Assembly: GCA_963704535.1 (NCBI GenBank)
Contig: OY969916.1
Location: forward strand, 9,176,001 to 9,240,000
Direction of reading: 5' to 3'
Length of the DNA: 64,000 nt
Origin: G963704535 sp963704535
Lineage (GTDB): Bacteria; Chloroflexota; Chloroflexia; Chloroflexales; Roseiflexaceae
Made by a program: the position numbers and the translations under genes. Below the pieces are notes generated by a model. It was not told the DNA's origin and made no database searches. It saw only the letters and a program-made list of their open reading frames with translations. This document shows, in pieces, positions 48,898 to 58,132 of this stretch (position 1 is its first letter; every line of letters starts with the position of its first letter).

Positions 48898-50675
48898 CTT
48901 ATGGTTCGCGTATTTGGGTTGCCAAGTTCGGGCGGTGCTGTGGTATCCTGAGAGCATGACAGCACCACCCCTCACCATTACCAACGAGCAGGTCAATAGC
49001 CTGCCGCTGCTGCTCGGCATCATGATCGATATGGGCATTCGGGATCTGATCGACAGGCATGTGACCCGCATGGCAACTGGGAAGGCACGAGTGTGGGCAC
49101 CGTCGTGAGCATCTGGCTCTCTCACATCCTTCAGGAGCGCGACCATCGCTTGGTGACCGTGCGTGATTGGGCGAGAGAGCGGGGAGAAACGCTCAACACC
49201 TTGCTCTCCATCAGCTTGCGCGACACCGACTGCACCGACGACCGCCTGGCTACCATCCTGACCTTGCTCGGCAACCCCACCACCCAGGCGGCCCTCGATG
49301 AGACCCTGATGCAGCGCTGGGTGCGCGTCTATCGCCTGCCCACCGATACCGTGCGCCTGGACAGCACCAGCGTCAGTGTCTATCACGATGATGTCGAGCA
49401 AGACAGCCTGCTCCAGCAGGGCTGGAGTAAGGAACATCGCCCCGACCTGCGCCAGTTCAAGCTCATGCTGGCCACGCTCGACCCGCTCGGGCTGCCGATC
49501 TGTTGCCAGCCAGTCGCCGGCAACAAAGGCGATAACGGCTTGTACATACCGGCCTATGACGTCGCCGTCGCCGCGCTGGGGACGAGTGATATGCTCCTGG
49601 TCGGCGACAGCAAAATGAGCGATCTCTCCAGTCGTGGTCACATCGCCAGTGGCGGCAGCCGCTATCTGGCAGCCTATCGCCCCATCCACGCCACTTCCGA
49701 GATCGCCTCTTGGGTGGAGAGTGCCCTGGCGCAGGCCGACACCTGGACGCGCATCGAAACTCTCGACCGCCACACCGGCGAACTGCAACTGGCCAGTGTC
49801 ATCCATTCGTTCGAGCGGTGGCAAACCTGGCTGGACGGGGAAACCAAGCAGCCTCACACTTGGAATGAACGTGTGATGGTCGTACGCGCAACCGCCTATC
49901 ATTTGGGACTGCGCCGACTGCGTGAGCAGGCATTGGAGCGCCTGACCACCGACGTACTCAAGCTGGCCCAGCCGCCGAGCAGAGGGTCGCAAGCGCTATA
50001 GGCACCAAGCCGAACTGGAAGGGGTGGTGGCCACACGCATTGCGGAGGTTAAGCTGGAAGGGGTGGTGCAGACGGCGCTCTCGCCGCTCGCGATGCGCGA
50101 TGGCAGCACGGCGTGGGTGGTAGGCGCGATCTGGGTCGATCTGGCCGCCTGGCAGGCAATGCTGGAGCGGCTGGGCTGGCAGGTCTTGGTCAGCAATACG
50201 ACTGTTGAGCACTATGAGGTAGCGACTCTGGTGGCAGCATATCATCAACAACCAGTGCTTGAGCGTAGCTTCAGCCGCCTCAAAACGCGCAATCTGCACT
50301 TGCGCCCTGTGTTTGTGCGCGATGAGAAGCGCATCGCCGGGTTGGTGTGGCTGCTGTGTCTGGCGTTGCGGGTGCTGGTGCTGACCGAGCAGCGGCTGCG
50401 AGCGGCAATGCAGGCACAGGATGTGGAACTGGTGGGCTTGAACCCGGCCAGCCGCACCCAAGCCACAGCGCAGCCGACCACGGAACGGGTGATCCGGGCG
50501 TTTCGCAACCTGACCGTCACTGTTATCACGGGGACGGGATGGGAACAGCGCCATATCTCACCCTTGAATCAGACCCAACAGCAGATCCTCGAGTTGTTGG
50601 GGCTTCCACCAGACCTGTACACCCGTCTGGGCCTGCCGCTTGCGAACTTGGCCCTGCAAATGCGCGAATGATAAG
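48898..50675. mobile_element. IS1634-family insertion sequence inside jetC (1.78 kb)
   Basis: The ends CTTATGGTTCGCG (48898) and, inverted, CTTATCATTCGCG (50675) form imperfect inverted repeats of about 33 bp. A perfect 6-bp target duplication, TTGAAA, lies at 48892-48897 and 50676-50681. Removing the element and one copy restores the jetC frame as ...ALKTVQTAI. The element carries one transposase on the plus strand in three frame-shifted pieces. Confidence 0.9.
48956..50671 (+). pseudogene. IS1634-type transposase, frameshifted twice
   Basis: Pieces at 48956-49108, 49093-50001 and 50024-50671 form one protein of about 565 residues. The N-terminal part (ITNEQVNSLPLLLGIMIDMGIRDLIDRH, then HGNWEGTSVGTVVSIWLSHIL) resembles the DUF4277 region of IS1634 enzymes. 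The central part holds VRLDSTSVSVYHDD (first catalytic Asp) and DMLLVGDSKMSDLSS (second). The last part has HQQPVLERSFSRLKTRNLHLRPVFVRDEKRIAGLVWLLCLALRVL, with the catalytic Glu region. Shifts near 49070 and 49975 each need one base, so the copy is probably inactive unless these are sequencing errors. Confidence 0.85.
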
Positions 50676-52101
50676 TTGAAAACAGTTCAAACCGCTATTG
50701 TCGTCTTGGAGGAAGAGCAGAAAAAGCGTACCGAGCAACGACGATTGCTCCAAGATCTGCTTGGCTACGACGATTTCGCCGCGATCGACTGGCAGGCCGA
50801 GGAGCGCCGGATCGACGAGATCGCAGCCCTGATGCGCGACCTGGAAGCTAGCTCCGACCGATTGGCGCAGCTTCAGACCCAGCTTTCAGCAGTGAGCGAG
50901 CAACTGAAACGGATCGAGGGCGATTTGCAGCGCGCTCAGGCGCTTATCAGCACATTGGAGAATGATATTGCCCGCTACGACCGTCAGCGGGCCGAGAGCG
51001 CCCAGCGCCTCCAGGCCGCGCCCGTCGAGGCACTCAACGCGTATGCCGTACTGATTGATGCTGAAGTCAAGGGCCGCACTATCACGCTCGATATTGTGGA
51101 CGCTGTGCAGGTCGATCTGGAGCGTTTTTTCAATGGGCGTGCCAGCTCGCTGCGCGGCCAGGCGAACACGTACGATCGTAGCCTGACGGAGAAGATCGTT
51201 AACTTCAAGCGCGACTACCCGGAGGACACCGCCGAGATGGACGCCTCGGTTGAAGCGATTGACGAGTTCCGGCGCCTGCACGAGCGAATCGCCCGTGACG
51301 ACTTGCCGGCGCATCGCAAGCGCTTCAAGGAGTGGTTGGACGGCAAGGTAGTAGACGCAATCATCGGCTTCCAGAGCGCGCTGGATAAAAAAGCCGCTGA
51401 GTATCGTGAAAGTATTGATACGCTGAACGGCTCGCTCCGCACCATCGCCTATACTAACGCGACCTACATTCAGCTGATCGCCGATCTAAACCGTGATCGC
51501 GAGATACAGGAATTTCGCCAGACGCTGCGTGCCTGCATCCCCGATGTGGGCCAACGCACGCCCGAGGCCAACGAGACCAGCTTCCAGCGCATCCGCACGC
51601 TGATCGATAAGATTCGAAAAGGAGGAGCGCTGGACCACTAAAGTGACAGATGTGCGCAACTGGCTCGATTTCGCGGCGGCAGAGCGGTTTAGCGAAGATG
51701 GCTCGGAAAAGAACTATTACAGCGACTCGTCGGGGAAGTCGGGCGGGCAGAAGGCGAAACTGGCCTACACGATTCTCGCCTCGGCGATTGCCTACCAGTA
51801 CGGCCTGGCGCAAGACGAGGATCAGGCGCGCACGTTCCGCTTTGTCGTCGTGGATGAGGCGTTTAGTAAGTCAGATGAGAAGAATGCCGCCTATGCGATG
51901 GATCTGTTCAAACAGCTCAACTTACAGCTGCTCGTGGTCACGCCGCTTGACAAAACGCACGTCGTCGAGCCGTACATCGCGGCCTGCCATTTCGTTGCTA
52001 ACACGCAGGATGAAAATGACTCGCGGGTCGTTAATATGACCATCCAGCAGTACCACGCGCAAAAGGCCCACTTCGCGGCGCTGGCGCAGATACCGGCGTG
52101 A
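50676..52101 (+). pseudogene. jetC: Wadjet SMC-like ATPase JetC, 3' part (after the IS, with one frameshift)
   Basis: Continues jetC as LKTVQTAIVVLEEEQKKRTEQRRLLQDLLGYDDF with a second coiled coil, to about 51620. There the frame stops (GGALDH), but the next frame continues the family sequence as KEERWTTKVTDVRNWLDFAAAERF. The head then has the ABC signature SGKSGGQKAKLAYTILASAIAYQYGL and Walker B FRFVVVDEAFSKSDEKNAAYAMDL. The stop at 52101 overlaps the jetD start. So jetC carries two separate lesions: the IS and a single-base shift. The latter may be an assembly error. Confidence 0.9.
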
Positions 52102-53243
52102 TCACGCCCGAAGAAATCTCCAATAGAGCAGCACGCGCCTATCTGCCGTTTCTGCGTGGGTGGCTGCGTAATGAGCCGTTCGCGCCGATGTCATTTCCAG
52201 TGGGCAGCCTGCCGGCCGAATACCGCGATCTCCGTGCCGCCGTAACTAAACTGCTCGACCACATGAAGGGGCAGCGCGGCCGTGGTTACCGGGTTGAGGT
52301 CGAAACCCGGCACACGCGTGTCCACGGTACCCAGTCGCTCCCCACGCGTATTGTCATCGACACGCCGGATGACCTGCTACACCTGGTGGGCAAGGCCCAT
52401 GAATTCGCACTGTTCTGCGAAGATGTGACGCTCATTCGGTCCTTGCTGCCGCAGCTTGAAGGCTGGCTGACCGAGAACCCGCAGCGCGTGATCGAGCAGC
52501 ACGGCGCCTGGCCGGAGCTAGTACGCGTCTGCGCTTACTTTCTGGGCAACCCTCTTCCTGGCCTATACCTCCGCGAGCTACCTATCCAGGTCCATACCAA
52601 GTTCATCGAGACCCACACAGGTATCTTGCGCCGCCTGCTGGATGATCTGCTTCCGACCGAGCACATCGCCGCCGGCGAGCCGATGTTCGAACGGCGCTAT
52701 GGGCTGCGCTACGACGAGCCGCTCGCGCGGCTGCGCTTTCTCGACGTGACAGTGCAGGCATCCTGCGGCTCGCCACTCGCGGATATCAGTGCGCCGGTGT
52801 CGCAGCTCGCTACGCTCGATCTCAGCCGGCAGCACTGCGTGATCGTCGAGAACAAGATGACGTTTTTGACACTGCCGCCGCTGCCAGGTGCGTTCGCGCT
52901 GTGGGGCGGCGGTTTTGCCGTCGAGGCATTGGCCGGACTCTCCTGGCTGCGTGCGTGCCCGATCTGGTACTGGGGAGATCTTGATGCACAAGGCTTCCAG
53001 ATCTTGTCGCGGCTGCGCGCTCTGTTTCCTCAGGCCGTCTCCCTCATGATGGACGAAGCGACATTCCAAGCCTTTGGGGTGTTCGCTGGCCTTGGTACGC
53101 CCTGCCCTGTAGTCGCGCTCCCGCATTTGACTGAGGCAGAGCACAGCCTCTTCGCCCGATTAGCCCGTGAGCAAACACGCCTGGAGCAGGAACATATCAC
53201 CCAGGTGTATGCGGCGCAGCGGCTTTTTGCGGCTATATATTGA
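52098..53243 (+). CDS. jetD: Wadjet Toprim-type nuclease subunit JetD (DUF3322/DUF2220)
   Basis: 381 residues from a GTG overlapping jetC by four bases. The N-terminal DUF3322 part has WLRNEPFAPMSFPVGSLPAEYRDLR and GYRVEVETRHTRVHGTQSLPTRIVID. The C-terminal DUF2220 Toprim-like domain shows HCVIVENKMTFLTLP (metal-binding Glu) and PIWYWGDLDAQGFQILSRLR (DxD motif). JetD is the endonuclease that cuts plasmid DNA after the JetABC motor has sensed its topology. The gene itself looks intact. Confidence 0.93.
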   Translation: MITPEEISNRAARAYLPFLRGWLRNEPFAPMSFPVGSLPAEYRDLRAAVTKLLDHMKGQRGRGYRVEVETRHTRVHGTQSLPTRIVIDTPDDLLHLVGKAHEFALFCEDVTLIRSLLPQLEGWLTENPQRVIEQHGAWPELVRVCAYFLGNPLPGLYLRELPIQVHTKFIETHTGILRRLLDDLLPTEHIAAGEPMFERRYGLRYDEPLARLRFLDVTVQASCGSPLADISAPVSQLATLDLSRQHCVIVENKMTFLTLPPLPGAFALWGGGFAVEALAGLSWLRACPIWYWGDLDAQGFQILSRLRALFPQAVSLMMDEATFQAFGVFAGLGTPCPVVALPHLTEAEHSLFARLAREQTRLEQEHITQVYAAQRLFAAIY

Positions 53244-53264
53244 GCGGTAAGCTTACGTGGGGTA

Positions 53265-53627
53265 TCAAGTCAACGGCAGATAGAGAATAAGGTCACGATA
53301 CTCGCCCGCCTCCGATGCGCCGGCGAGCAGCACCAGCTCATCGATCATCTGGCCCATCGTCATTGCCGAGTTGATGACCAGGATGCCGGGGACGTGCCGA
53401 GCGAGTGCAAGGTGATCATTGAGGTGGCGTGGCATGGACTTTCGGTTGTTCGTAACGAGCACAAAGTCGTTATCTTCACACTAGATCAAGATCTCCGGGT
53501 CCAGCGTCCCGCGCGGTGGTGCCCCAGGGTCGCCAATGATCCAGACCTCTAGGTCCGGGTCGGCGCGCAGGAGCTGGCTGCGGTAGGCCGGAGCGATGTG
53601 TTCGTCCAGCAGGTAGCGTATTGGCAT
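53265..53627 (-). pseudogene. DUF5615 PIN-like protein with an internal amber codon
   Basis: From the ATG at 53627: MPIRYLLDEHIAPAYRSQLLRADPDLEVW, then PRGTLDPEILI, a TAG (complement at 53481-53483), and CEDNDFVLVTNNRKSMPRHLNDHLALARHVPGILVINSAMTMGQMIDEL. The conserved Asp of YLLDEH and the Asp/Asn of DFVLVTNNR mark a Mut7-C/PIN-like DUF5615 fold. The amber codon replaces what was probably Trp (TGG to TAG), with no frameshift. It follows the DUF433 gene by 6 bases, the normal toxin-antitoxin-like pair. Confidence 0.8.
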
Positions 53628-53633
53628 GATCGT

Positions 53634-53957
53634 TTACTGGACTGCCTGCTGCTCGGCCTTGCGTCGGCGTAGTCGAAGCACGACCGGGGACGGGTTCTGC
53701 TCTTGCTGCTCGCGTGCCATGTGGCTAAACTCAAGCCAGTCGGCCAGGTAGGCGTCGAGCCGCTCGCGGTCGCGCAGGTAGTAGAGGATGGTGGCGTAGA
53801 CTTGCTCCAGGCTCACGGTGTGAAAGCGCTCGGCGATCGCCTCGGGCGATTGCCCACGGTGAATGTACTCGTAGAGGATGCTCTCGATGCCGATCCGTGT
53901 GCCGTTAATGCGGATGTCGTCGGGGGCTAGGAAGTCAAAGTAGGCATCTAGGTCCAT
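53634..53957 (-). CDS. DUF433 protein (antitoxin-like partner of DUF5615)
   Basis: 107 residues from the ATG at 53957 (MDLDAYFDFLAPDDIRINGTRIGIESILYEYIHRGQSPEAIAERFHTVSLEQVYATILYYL), which has GAGG 6 bases upstream; an ATG at 53984 is an alternative. The first 75 residues are the DUF433 winged-helix fold (NGTRIGIESILYEYIHRGQSPEAIAERF). The tail is charged and disordered (LRLRRRKAEQQ). DUF433-DUF5615 pairs behave like VapBC-type modules; DNA binding and inhibition of the partner are inferred. Confidence 0.85.
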   Translation of the reverse strand: MDLDAYFDFLAPDDIRINGTRIGIESILYEYIHRGQSPEAIAERFHTVSLEQVYATILYYLRDRERLDAYLADWLEFSHMAREQQEQNPSPVVLRLRRRKAEQQAVQ

Positions 53958-54150
53958 ATGAACCTCGCTTGGCCGATGTTCCATTGCGCCTATTGTACCA
54001 CGCGTGTGAGCGGCAACGGCGTTTATCTTGATTCCCCGCCTGGCTCCTGAAAGGGCGCGATCTTGCCCCCGCGCTTTTTCACACAAAACTCGGTTGCTCT
54101 TCTGGTACAATTGCACTGCACCAGCACGCATCCCAGCCAAGGAGCAAGCC

Positions 54151-57100
54151 ATGGCATCGCGGCGACCGCGCATCCTGGTGATCGAGGGCGATCAGGCGCT
54201 CCGTGAGTTCATTCATCGCGCGCTCAAGGGGCAGGGCCTTGATCTCGAGTCGGCCGGCGACGGCGCGCAGGGCCTGGCCCGCCTCGATGCCTGGGCGCCC
54301 GACCTGCTGCTGATCGACCTGGCCCTGCCGGACCTCGACGGGCTTGACGTGTGCCGGCGGGTGCGTGAGCGCGCCGCCACCCCTGTGATCGTCGTGACGT
54401 CGTTCAATAGTGAGGCAGCCAAAGCGGCGGCGCTCGATCTGGGCGTCGACGATTTCCTGACCAGCCCCTTCAGCGCCGACGACCTGGTCGCGCGCGTTCG
54501 GCTTGTGCTGCGCCAGAGCCAGTTGCGCGGCCAGGCACCCCCATCCGGCATACTGCACGCCGGGGCGCTTGAGATCAACCTCCAGGGGCAGCAGGTGCTG
54601 CGCCATGGGCAGCCGGTGCCGCTGAGTCGCACCGACTGGGCGCTGCTTGAACTGCTTGTTCGCCACGCCGGCCAGGTGCTGACCCACCGGATGCTGCTCC
54701 AGCACGTCTGGGGCGACTCGTACGGCGGCGAGAGCGGCTACCTGCGCACGTATATCGGTCGCCTACGCGCCAGGCTTGAGGACGACCCGAAGAATCCGCA
54801 ATATCTTCTGACCGAAGCGCGCATCGGCTACCGCTTTGTGGTCCCCGGTCGCGACCAGGACGCCCGCGCTGTGACGCCCGCCCGCCCGCCGCGCATCTCG
54901 AACCTGCCCCAGCCGCCGACCTCGTTCATCGGGCGCCAAGCCGAGATAGCCGCCGTCCAGGCGCTGCTGCGGCGCGCCGACCTGCGGCTCCTGACCCTCA
55001 CCGGGCCGGGTGGCGTCGGCAAGACGCGCCTGGCGATCCAGGTCGCTGCCCAGATGCGCGCGGCCTTTGCCGATGGGATCTGCTTTGTCGCGCTGGCGGC
55101 GGTCCACACCCCCGACATGGTGCTCTCGACGCTGGGGCAAGCGCTCCAGATCGCCGAGACCAGCGATCAGCATCTCCTCGATCGGCTCAAGAGCGAGCTG
55201 GGCGAGAAGCAACTGCTGCTCATCCTCGACAACTTCGAGCAAGTGCTGGAGGCCGCGCCGCTGATCGGCGAGCTGCTCCACGCGGCGTCGCGGATCAATG
55301 TGCTGGTGACAAGCCGGGCGCCGCTCCACGTGTACGGCGAGCACGAATTTGCGGTGCCCACGCTGGCGCTGCCCGATCCGCGCTCCGCCCACTCATTCGA
55401 CGCGCTGACGCAACTGCCGGCCGTCGCGCTGTTTGTCGATCGCGCCCAGGCGGTGAAGCCGGATTTCGCCCTGACCGATGAAAACGCCCCGATCGTGAGC
55501 GAGATCTGCGCCCGGCTGGATGGGCTGCCCCTGGCGATCGAGCTGGCGGCGGCCTGGTGCAAAATCCTTTCGCCGCAGGCCATGGCCGCGCGCCTGTCGC
55601 ACCGTCTGGCGCTGCTCACCGGGGGCGCGCGCGACCTGCCGGAGCGCCAGCAAACGCTGCGAAGTACCCTGAGCTGGAGCTACGAACTGCTGGAGCCGGC
55701 GTCAAAAACGCTGTTCGCGCGACTGGCCGTCTTTGTCGGCGGCGGCACGCTGGACGCCCTGGAGGTGGTCTGCGCGGTCGAAGACGCCGGCGCGCCGGGG
55801 ATGCTGGAAGGGCTGGCGGCCTTGGTCGACGCGAGTCTGCTCCAGCAGCAGGAGCCGTCCGGCGAGCCGCGCTTCGTGATGCTGGAGACCATCCGCGAGT
55901 ACGCCTGGGAGCAGTTGGCGCAGCGCGGCGAGCTTGACCTGCTGCGGCAGCGCCACGCGCAGCACCAGCTCGCACTGGCCGAGTTGGCGGCGGCGGCGCT
56001 GTCCGGCCCCGACCAGCGCGGCTGGCTGGAGCGCCTGGAACTGGAGCATGACAACATGCGGGCTGCGCTGGCCTGGAGCCTCCAAGAATTGAGAATTGAG
56101 AATGAAGAATTGAAAATGCACGCCACTGAGCAGGCCGATTCATTCTCAATTTTCAATTTTCAATTTTCAATTCGATCTGTGGTTGGTTTGCGCCTCGCCG
56201 GCGCTCTGTGGCAGTTCTGGCACATGCGCGGCTATCAGCGCGAGGGCCGCCGGTGGCTGACGGCCGCCCTCGCGCTGAGCGCCGGGCAGCCGCTCGCGCC
56301 GCGCGCCAGGGCGCTCTACGGCGTCGGCTGGCTGGCCCGCGACCAGGATGACTATGACCAGGCCGCCATGTATCACGATGAAAGCCTGGCGCTCTTCCGC
56401 GAGTTGGGCGACAAGCGTGGCATCTCGGAGGCGCTGCGCGGCGTGGGCGAGCTTGCGCTGTCACGGGGGGAGTTTGAGCGGGCCAAGGTGCTGTTCGAGG
56501 AAAGCCACACACTCAGCCAGGAGATTATGGACAGCAGAGGCCGGGCGTGGTCGCTGAATCACTTGGGCCGGGTGGCGCTGGAGCAGGGCAGCAATGACCA
56601 GGCCCGCGCGCTGCTGGAGGAGGGCCTGGTCGTGTTCCGCGAGCTGACCATCCAGGAGGGCGTGGCCTGGTCGCTGCACAATCTGGGCCGGGTGGCGCTG
56701 GAGCAGGGCGACAATGACCAGGCCCGCGCGCTGTTTGAGGAGTGCCTGCCCCTATTCTACGAACTGGGCGACACAATCGGTGTGGCCTGGTCGCTGCACA
56801 ATTTGGGCCGGGTGGCGCTGGATGCAAGCGCGTTTGATCATGCCCACGCGCGGATCACGGAGAGCATGGTCCTCTTCCGCGATCTGGGCGACAAAACGGG
56901 TGTTGGCTGGTCATGCTATAGCCTCGGCCGGGTGGCACTGGGGCAAGGCGACCTCGATCGCGCCGTCACCCACTTCACGGCCGGCCTGGCCCTATTCCAC
57001 GAGCGCGACGATCAGCTCGGAAACTCCTGGGCGCTGTACCAGCTCGGTCAGGTGGCGCTGGCACAGGGCGCACGCACCCAGGCGCGCGCGTTCTTTGAGC

Positions 57101-57213
57101 GGAGCCTGCTGCACATCCATGACCTCAAACGCCAGCCAAGCAGCCTGCGCACCCTCATCCAGCTCCTCCAGAAGCTCATGCTCGGCGAGTCCACGAGCGA
57201 TTCGGCTGCGTGA
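54151..57213 (+). CDS. receiver + OmpR-type wHTH + NB-ARC ATPase + TPR regulator
   Basis: 1020 residues; ATG with AAGGAGC upstream. Residues 5-120 form a response-regulator receiver (ILVIEGDQALREF, LLLIDLALPDLDGLDVCRRV with the phosphoacceptor-type Asp, VIVVTSF). Residues about 140-235 are an OmpR-type winged helix (LSRTDWALLELLVRHAGQVLTHRMLLQHVWG, YLRTYIGRLRARLE). From 265 comes an NB-ARC/AAA ATPase: FIGRQAEIAAVQALL, Walker A LTGPGGVGKTRLAIQ, LLLILDNFEQVLEAA, LDGLPLAIELAAAW. The C-terminal 330 residues are TPRs with 40-residue units (SLHNLGRVALEQGDNDQARALFEE). An AT-rich inverted heptamer repeat is inserted in frame at 56085-56173. No sensor kinase is adjacent. It likely integrates a ligand bound by the TPRs with ATP-dependent promoter activation. 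Confidence 0.9.
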   Translation: MASRRPRILVIEGDQALREFIHRALKGQGLDLESAGDGAQGLARLDAWAPDLLLIDLALPDLDGLDVCRRVRERAATPVIVVTSFNSEAAKAAALDLGVDDFLTSPFSADDLVARVRLVLRQSQLRGQAPPSGILHAGALEINLQGQQVLRHGQPVPLSRTDWALLELLVRHAGQVLTHRMLLQHVWGDSYGGESGYLRTYIGRLRARLEDDPKNPQYLLTEARIGYRFVVPGRDQDARAVTPARPPRISNLPQPPTSFIGRQAEIAAVQALLRRADLRLLTLTGPGGVGKTRLAIQVAAQMRAAFADGICFVALAAVHTPDMVLSTLGQALQIAETSDQHLLDRLKSELGEKQLLLILDNFEQVLEAAPLIGELLHAASRINVLVTSRAPLHVYGEHEFAVPTLALPDPRSAHSFDALTQLPAVALFVDRAQAVKPDFALTDENAPIVSEICARLDGLPLAIELAAAWCKILSPQAMAARLSHRLALLTGGARDLPERQQTLRSTLSWSYELLEPASKTLFARLAVFVGGGTLDALEVVCAVEDAGAPGMLEGLAALVDASLLQQQEPSGEPRFVMLETIREYAWEQLAQRGELDLLRQRHAQHQLALAELAAAALSGPDQRGWLERLELEHDNMRAALAWSLQELRIENEELKMHATEQADSFSIFNFQFSIRSVVGLRLAGALWQFWHMRGYQREGRRWLTAALALSAGQPLAPRARALYGVGWLARDQDDYDQAAMYHDESLALFRELGDKRGISEALRGVGELALSRGEFERAKVLFEESHTLSQEIMDSRGRAWSLNHLGRVALEQGSNDQARALLEEGLVVFRELTIQEGVAWSLHNLGRVALEQGDNDQARALFEECLPLFYELGDTIGVAWSLHNLGRVALDASAFDHAHARITESMVLFRDLGDKTGVGWSCYSLGRVALGQGDLDRAVTHFTAGLALFHERDDQLGNSWALYQLGQVALAQGARTQARAFFERSLLHIHDLKRQPSSLRTLIQLLQKLMLGESTSDSAA
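56085..56173. repeat. in-frame AT-rich inverted heptamer repeat (GAATTGA / TCAATTT)
   Basis: AGAATTGAGAATTGAGAATG on the left is complemented by CATTCTCAATTTTCAATTTT on the right around a GC-rich 30-base loop. It reads as IENEELKM...SFSIFNFQFSIRS inside the TPR region, against a background of more than 65 percent GC. Confidence 0.88.
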
Positions 57214-57246
57214 AGCGCTTTTCGTTTGAGTGCGAGCAAAATCTGT

Positions 57247-57300
57247 GGAAAGGGAGGGGCTTGAGGAGGGCGGCCCTCCCCAAGCCCCTCCCTTTCCCGC
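57247..57300. repeat. hairpin repeat GGGAGGGGCTTGAGGAGGGC family
   Basis: GGAAAGGGAGGGGCTTG is complemented by CAAGCCCCTCCCTTTCC around AGGAGGGCGGCCCTCC, itself a palindrome. It lies 34 bases after the regulator stop codon and could act as a terminator. Confidence 0.75.
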
Positions 57301-57383
57301 AAACTAGCGAACTCTCGCTGGAGCACTGCTATCATGATGTACAATTGCGGAAGAACATCGTATGTGTAAGGAAGAGGCTCCAT

Positions 57384-58010
57384 ATGTCGGCAGTCTTAGA
57401 TAGCATCCGCTCCGGGCGTATTGTCGCGATCGTGCGGCTGGAGCGCTACGATCGGGCGGTGGAGGTCGCGCGGGCGTTGCTGGAGGGCGGCATCTCGGCG
57501 ATCGAGTTCACACTCACCGGCGTCGGCGCGAACGAGGCGATCACGACCGTGCGCGCGGCCCTGGGCGGCACAGCGCAGATCGGCGTGGGCACGGTGCTCG
57601 ACCGCGAGGCGGCTGCGGCGGCGATCGACGCCGGAGCGCAGTTTGTCGTCACGCCGGCGGTGCGGCCGGCGGTGATCGAGGCGTGCCGCGCGCGGGGCGT
57701 GCCGATCCTGTGCGGCGCGCTCACGCCGACCGAGGCGCTGGCCGCCCACGAGGCCGGCGCCGACCTGATCAAGATCTTTCCGGCGCGCATCGGCGGCCCG
57801 CAGTACATCCGCGATATCCTGGCGCCGCTGCCGTTCCTGGGCCTGGTGCCCACCGGCGGCATCGGCCCCGAGAACGCGCGGGCCTACCTGGAGGCCGGCG
57901 CGGCGGCCGTGGGCATGGGCGGGAACTTGGTCTCAGCCCAGGCGGTGGCCCAGGGCGAGTGGGCGCGGATCACGGCGGGGGCACGGGCGTGTGTGGAGGC
58001 TGTGCGGTAA
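57384..58010 (+). CDS. eda: 2-dehydro-3-deoxy-phosphogluconate (KDPG/KHG) aldolase
   Basis: 208 residues; ATG at 57384 with GGAAGAGG upstream. A class I aldolase barrel is seen: GRIVAIVRLERYDRAVEVARALLEGGISAIEFTLT (with Glu of the IEFT/EVTL motif), IGVGTVLDREAAAAAIDAGAQFVVTPAV, and GADLIKIFPARIGGPQYIRDILAPLPFLGLVPTGGIG, where the Lys of LIKIFPA is the Schiff-base lysine. It splits KDPG into pyruvate and glyceraldehyde-3-phosphate in the Entner-Doudoroff or uronate pathway. The KDG kinase gene at 60649 is its natural partner, but a restriction-modification gene now lies between them. Confidence 0.95.
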   Translation: MSAVLDSIRSGRIVAIVRLERYDRAVEVARALLEGGISAIEFTLTGVGANEAITTVRAALGGTAQIGVGTVLDREAAAAAIDAGAQFVVTPAVRPAVIEACRARGVPILCGALTPTEALAAHEAGADLIKIFPARIGGPQYIRDILAPLPFLGLVPTGGIGPENARAYLEAGAAAVGMGGNLVSAQAVAQGEWARITAGARACVEAVR

Positions 58011-58017
58011 AAAGAGG

Positions 58018-58054
58018 AGGAGTTTGAGGAGGGCATCGCCCTCCTCAAACTCCT
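58018..58054. terminator. hairpin after eda (repeat-derived, terminator-like)
   Basis: AGGAGTTTGAGGAGGGC (58018-58034) pairs perfectly with its complement at 58038-58054 around ATC. It lies 8 bases after the eda stop codon and belongs to the TTGAGGGG-hairpin repeat family. Only two T residues follow, so it may be a weak terminator. Confidence 0.55.
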
Positions 58055-58075
58055 TCCACCCAATAGAACGATTGT

Positions 58076-58104
58076 TTGACAACAAGGCTGACCTATGCTA
58101 CACT
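58076..58104 (+). promoter_or_regulatory. promoter of the restriction-modification gene
   Basis: TTGACA at 58076-58081 and TACACT at 58099-58104 with a 17-bp spacer, about 30 bases before the ATG at 58133. The gene therefore has its own promoter rather than depending on eda. Confidence 0.75.
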
Positions 58105-58132
58105 GAACCGTGTCAGCGAGAAAGGTCACTCC

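Noticed and set aside
48898..50675. Novel cargo gene inside the jetC interruption
   Set aside because: All three open frames in the interval assemble into one IS1634-type transposase bounded by inverted repeats and a target duplication.
58018..58054. Strong intrinsic terminator after eda
   Set aside because: The stem is perfect but no T-run follows and the sequence belongs to a dispersed repeat family; listed only as terminator-like.
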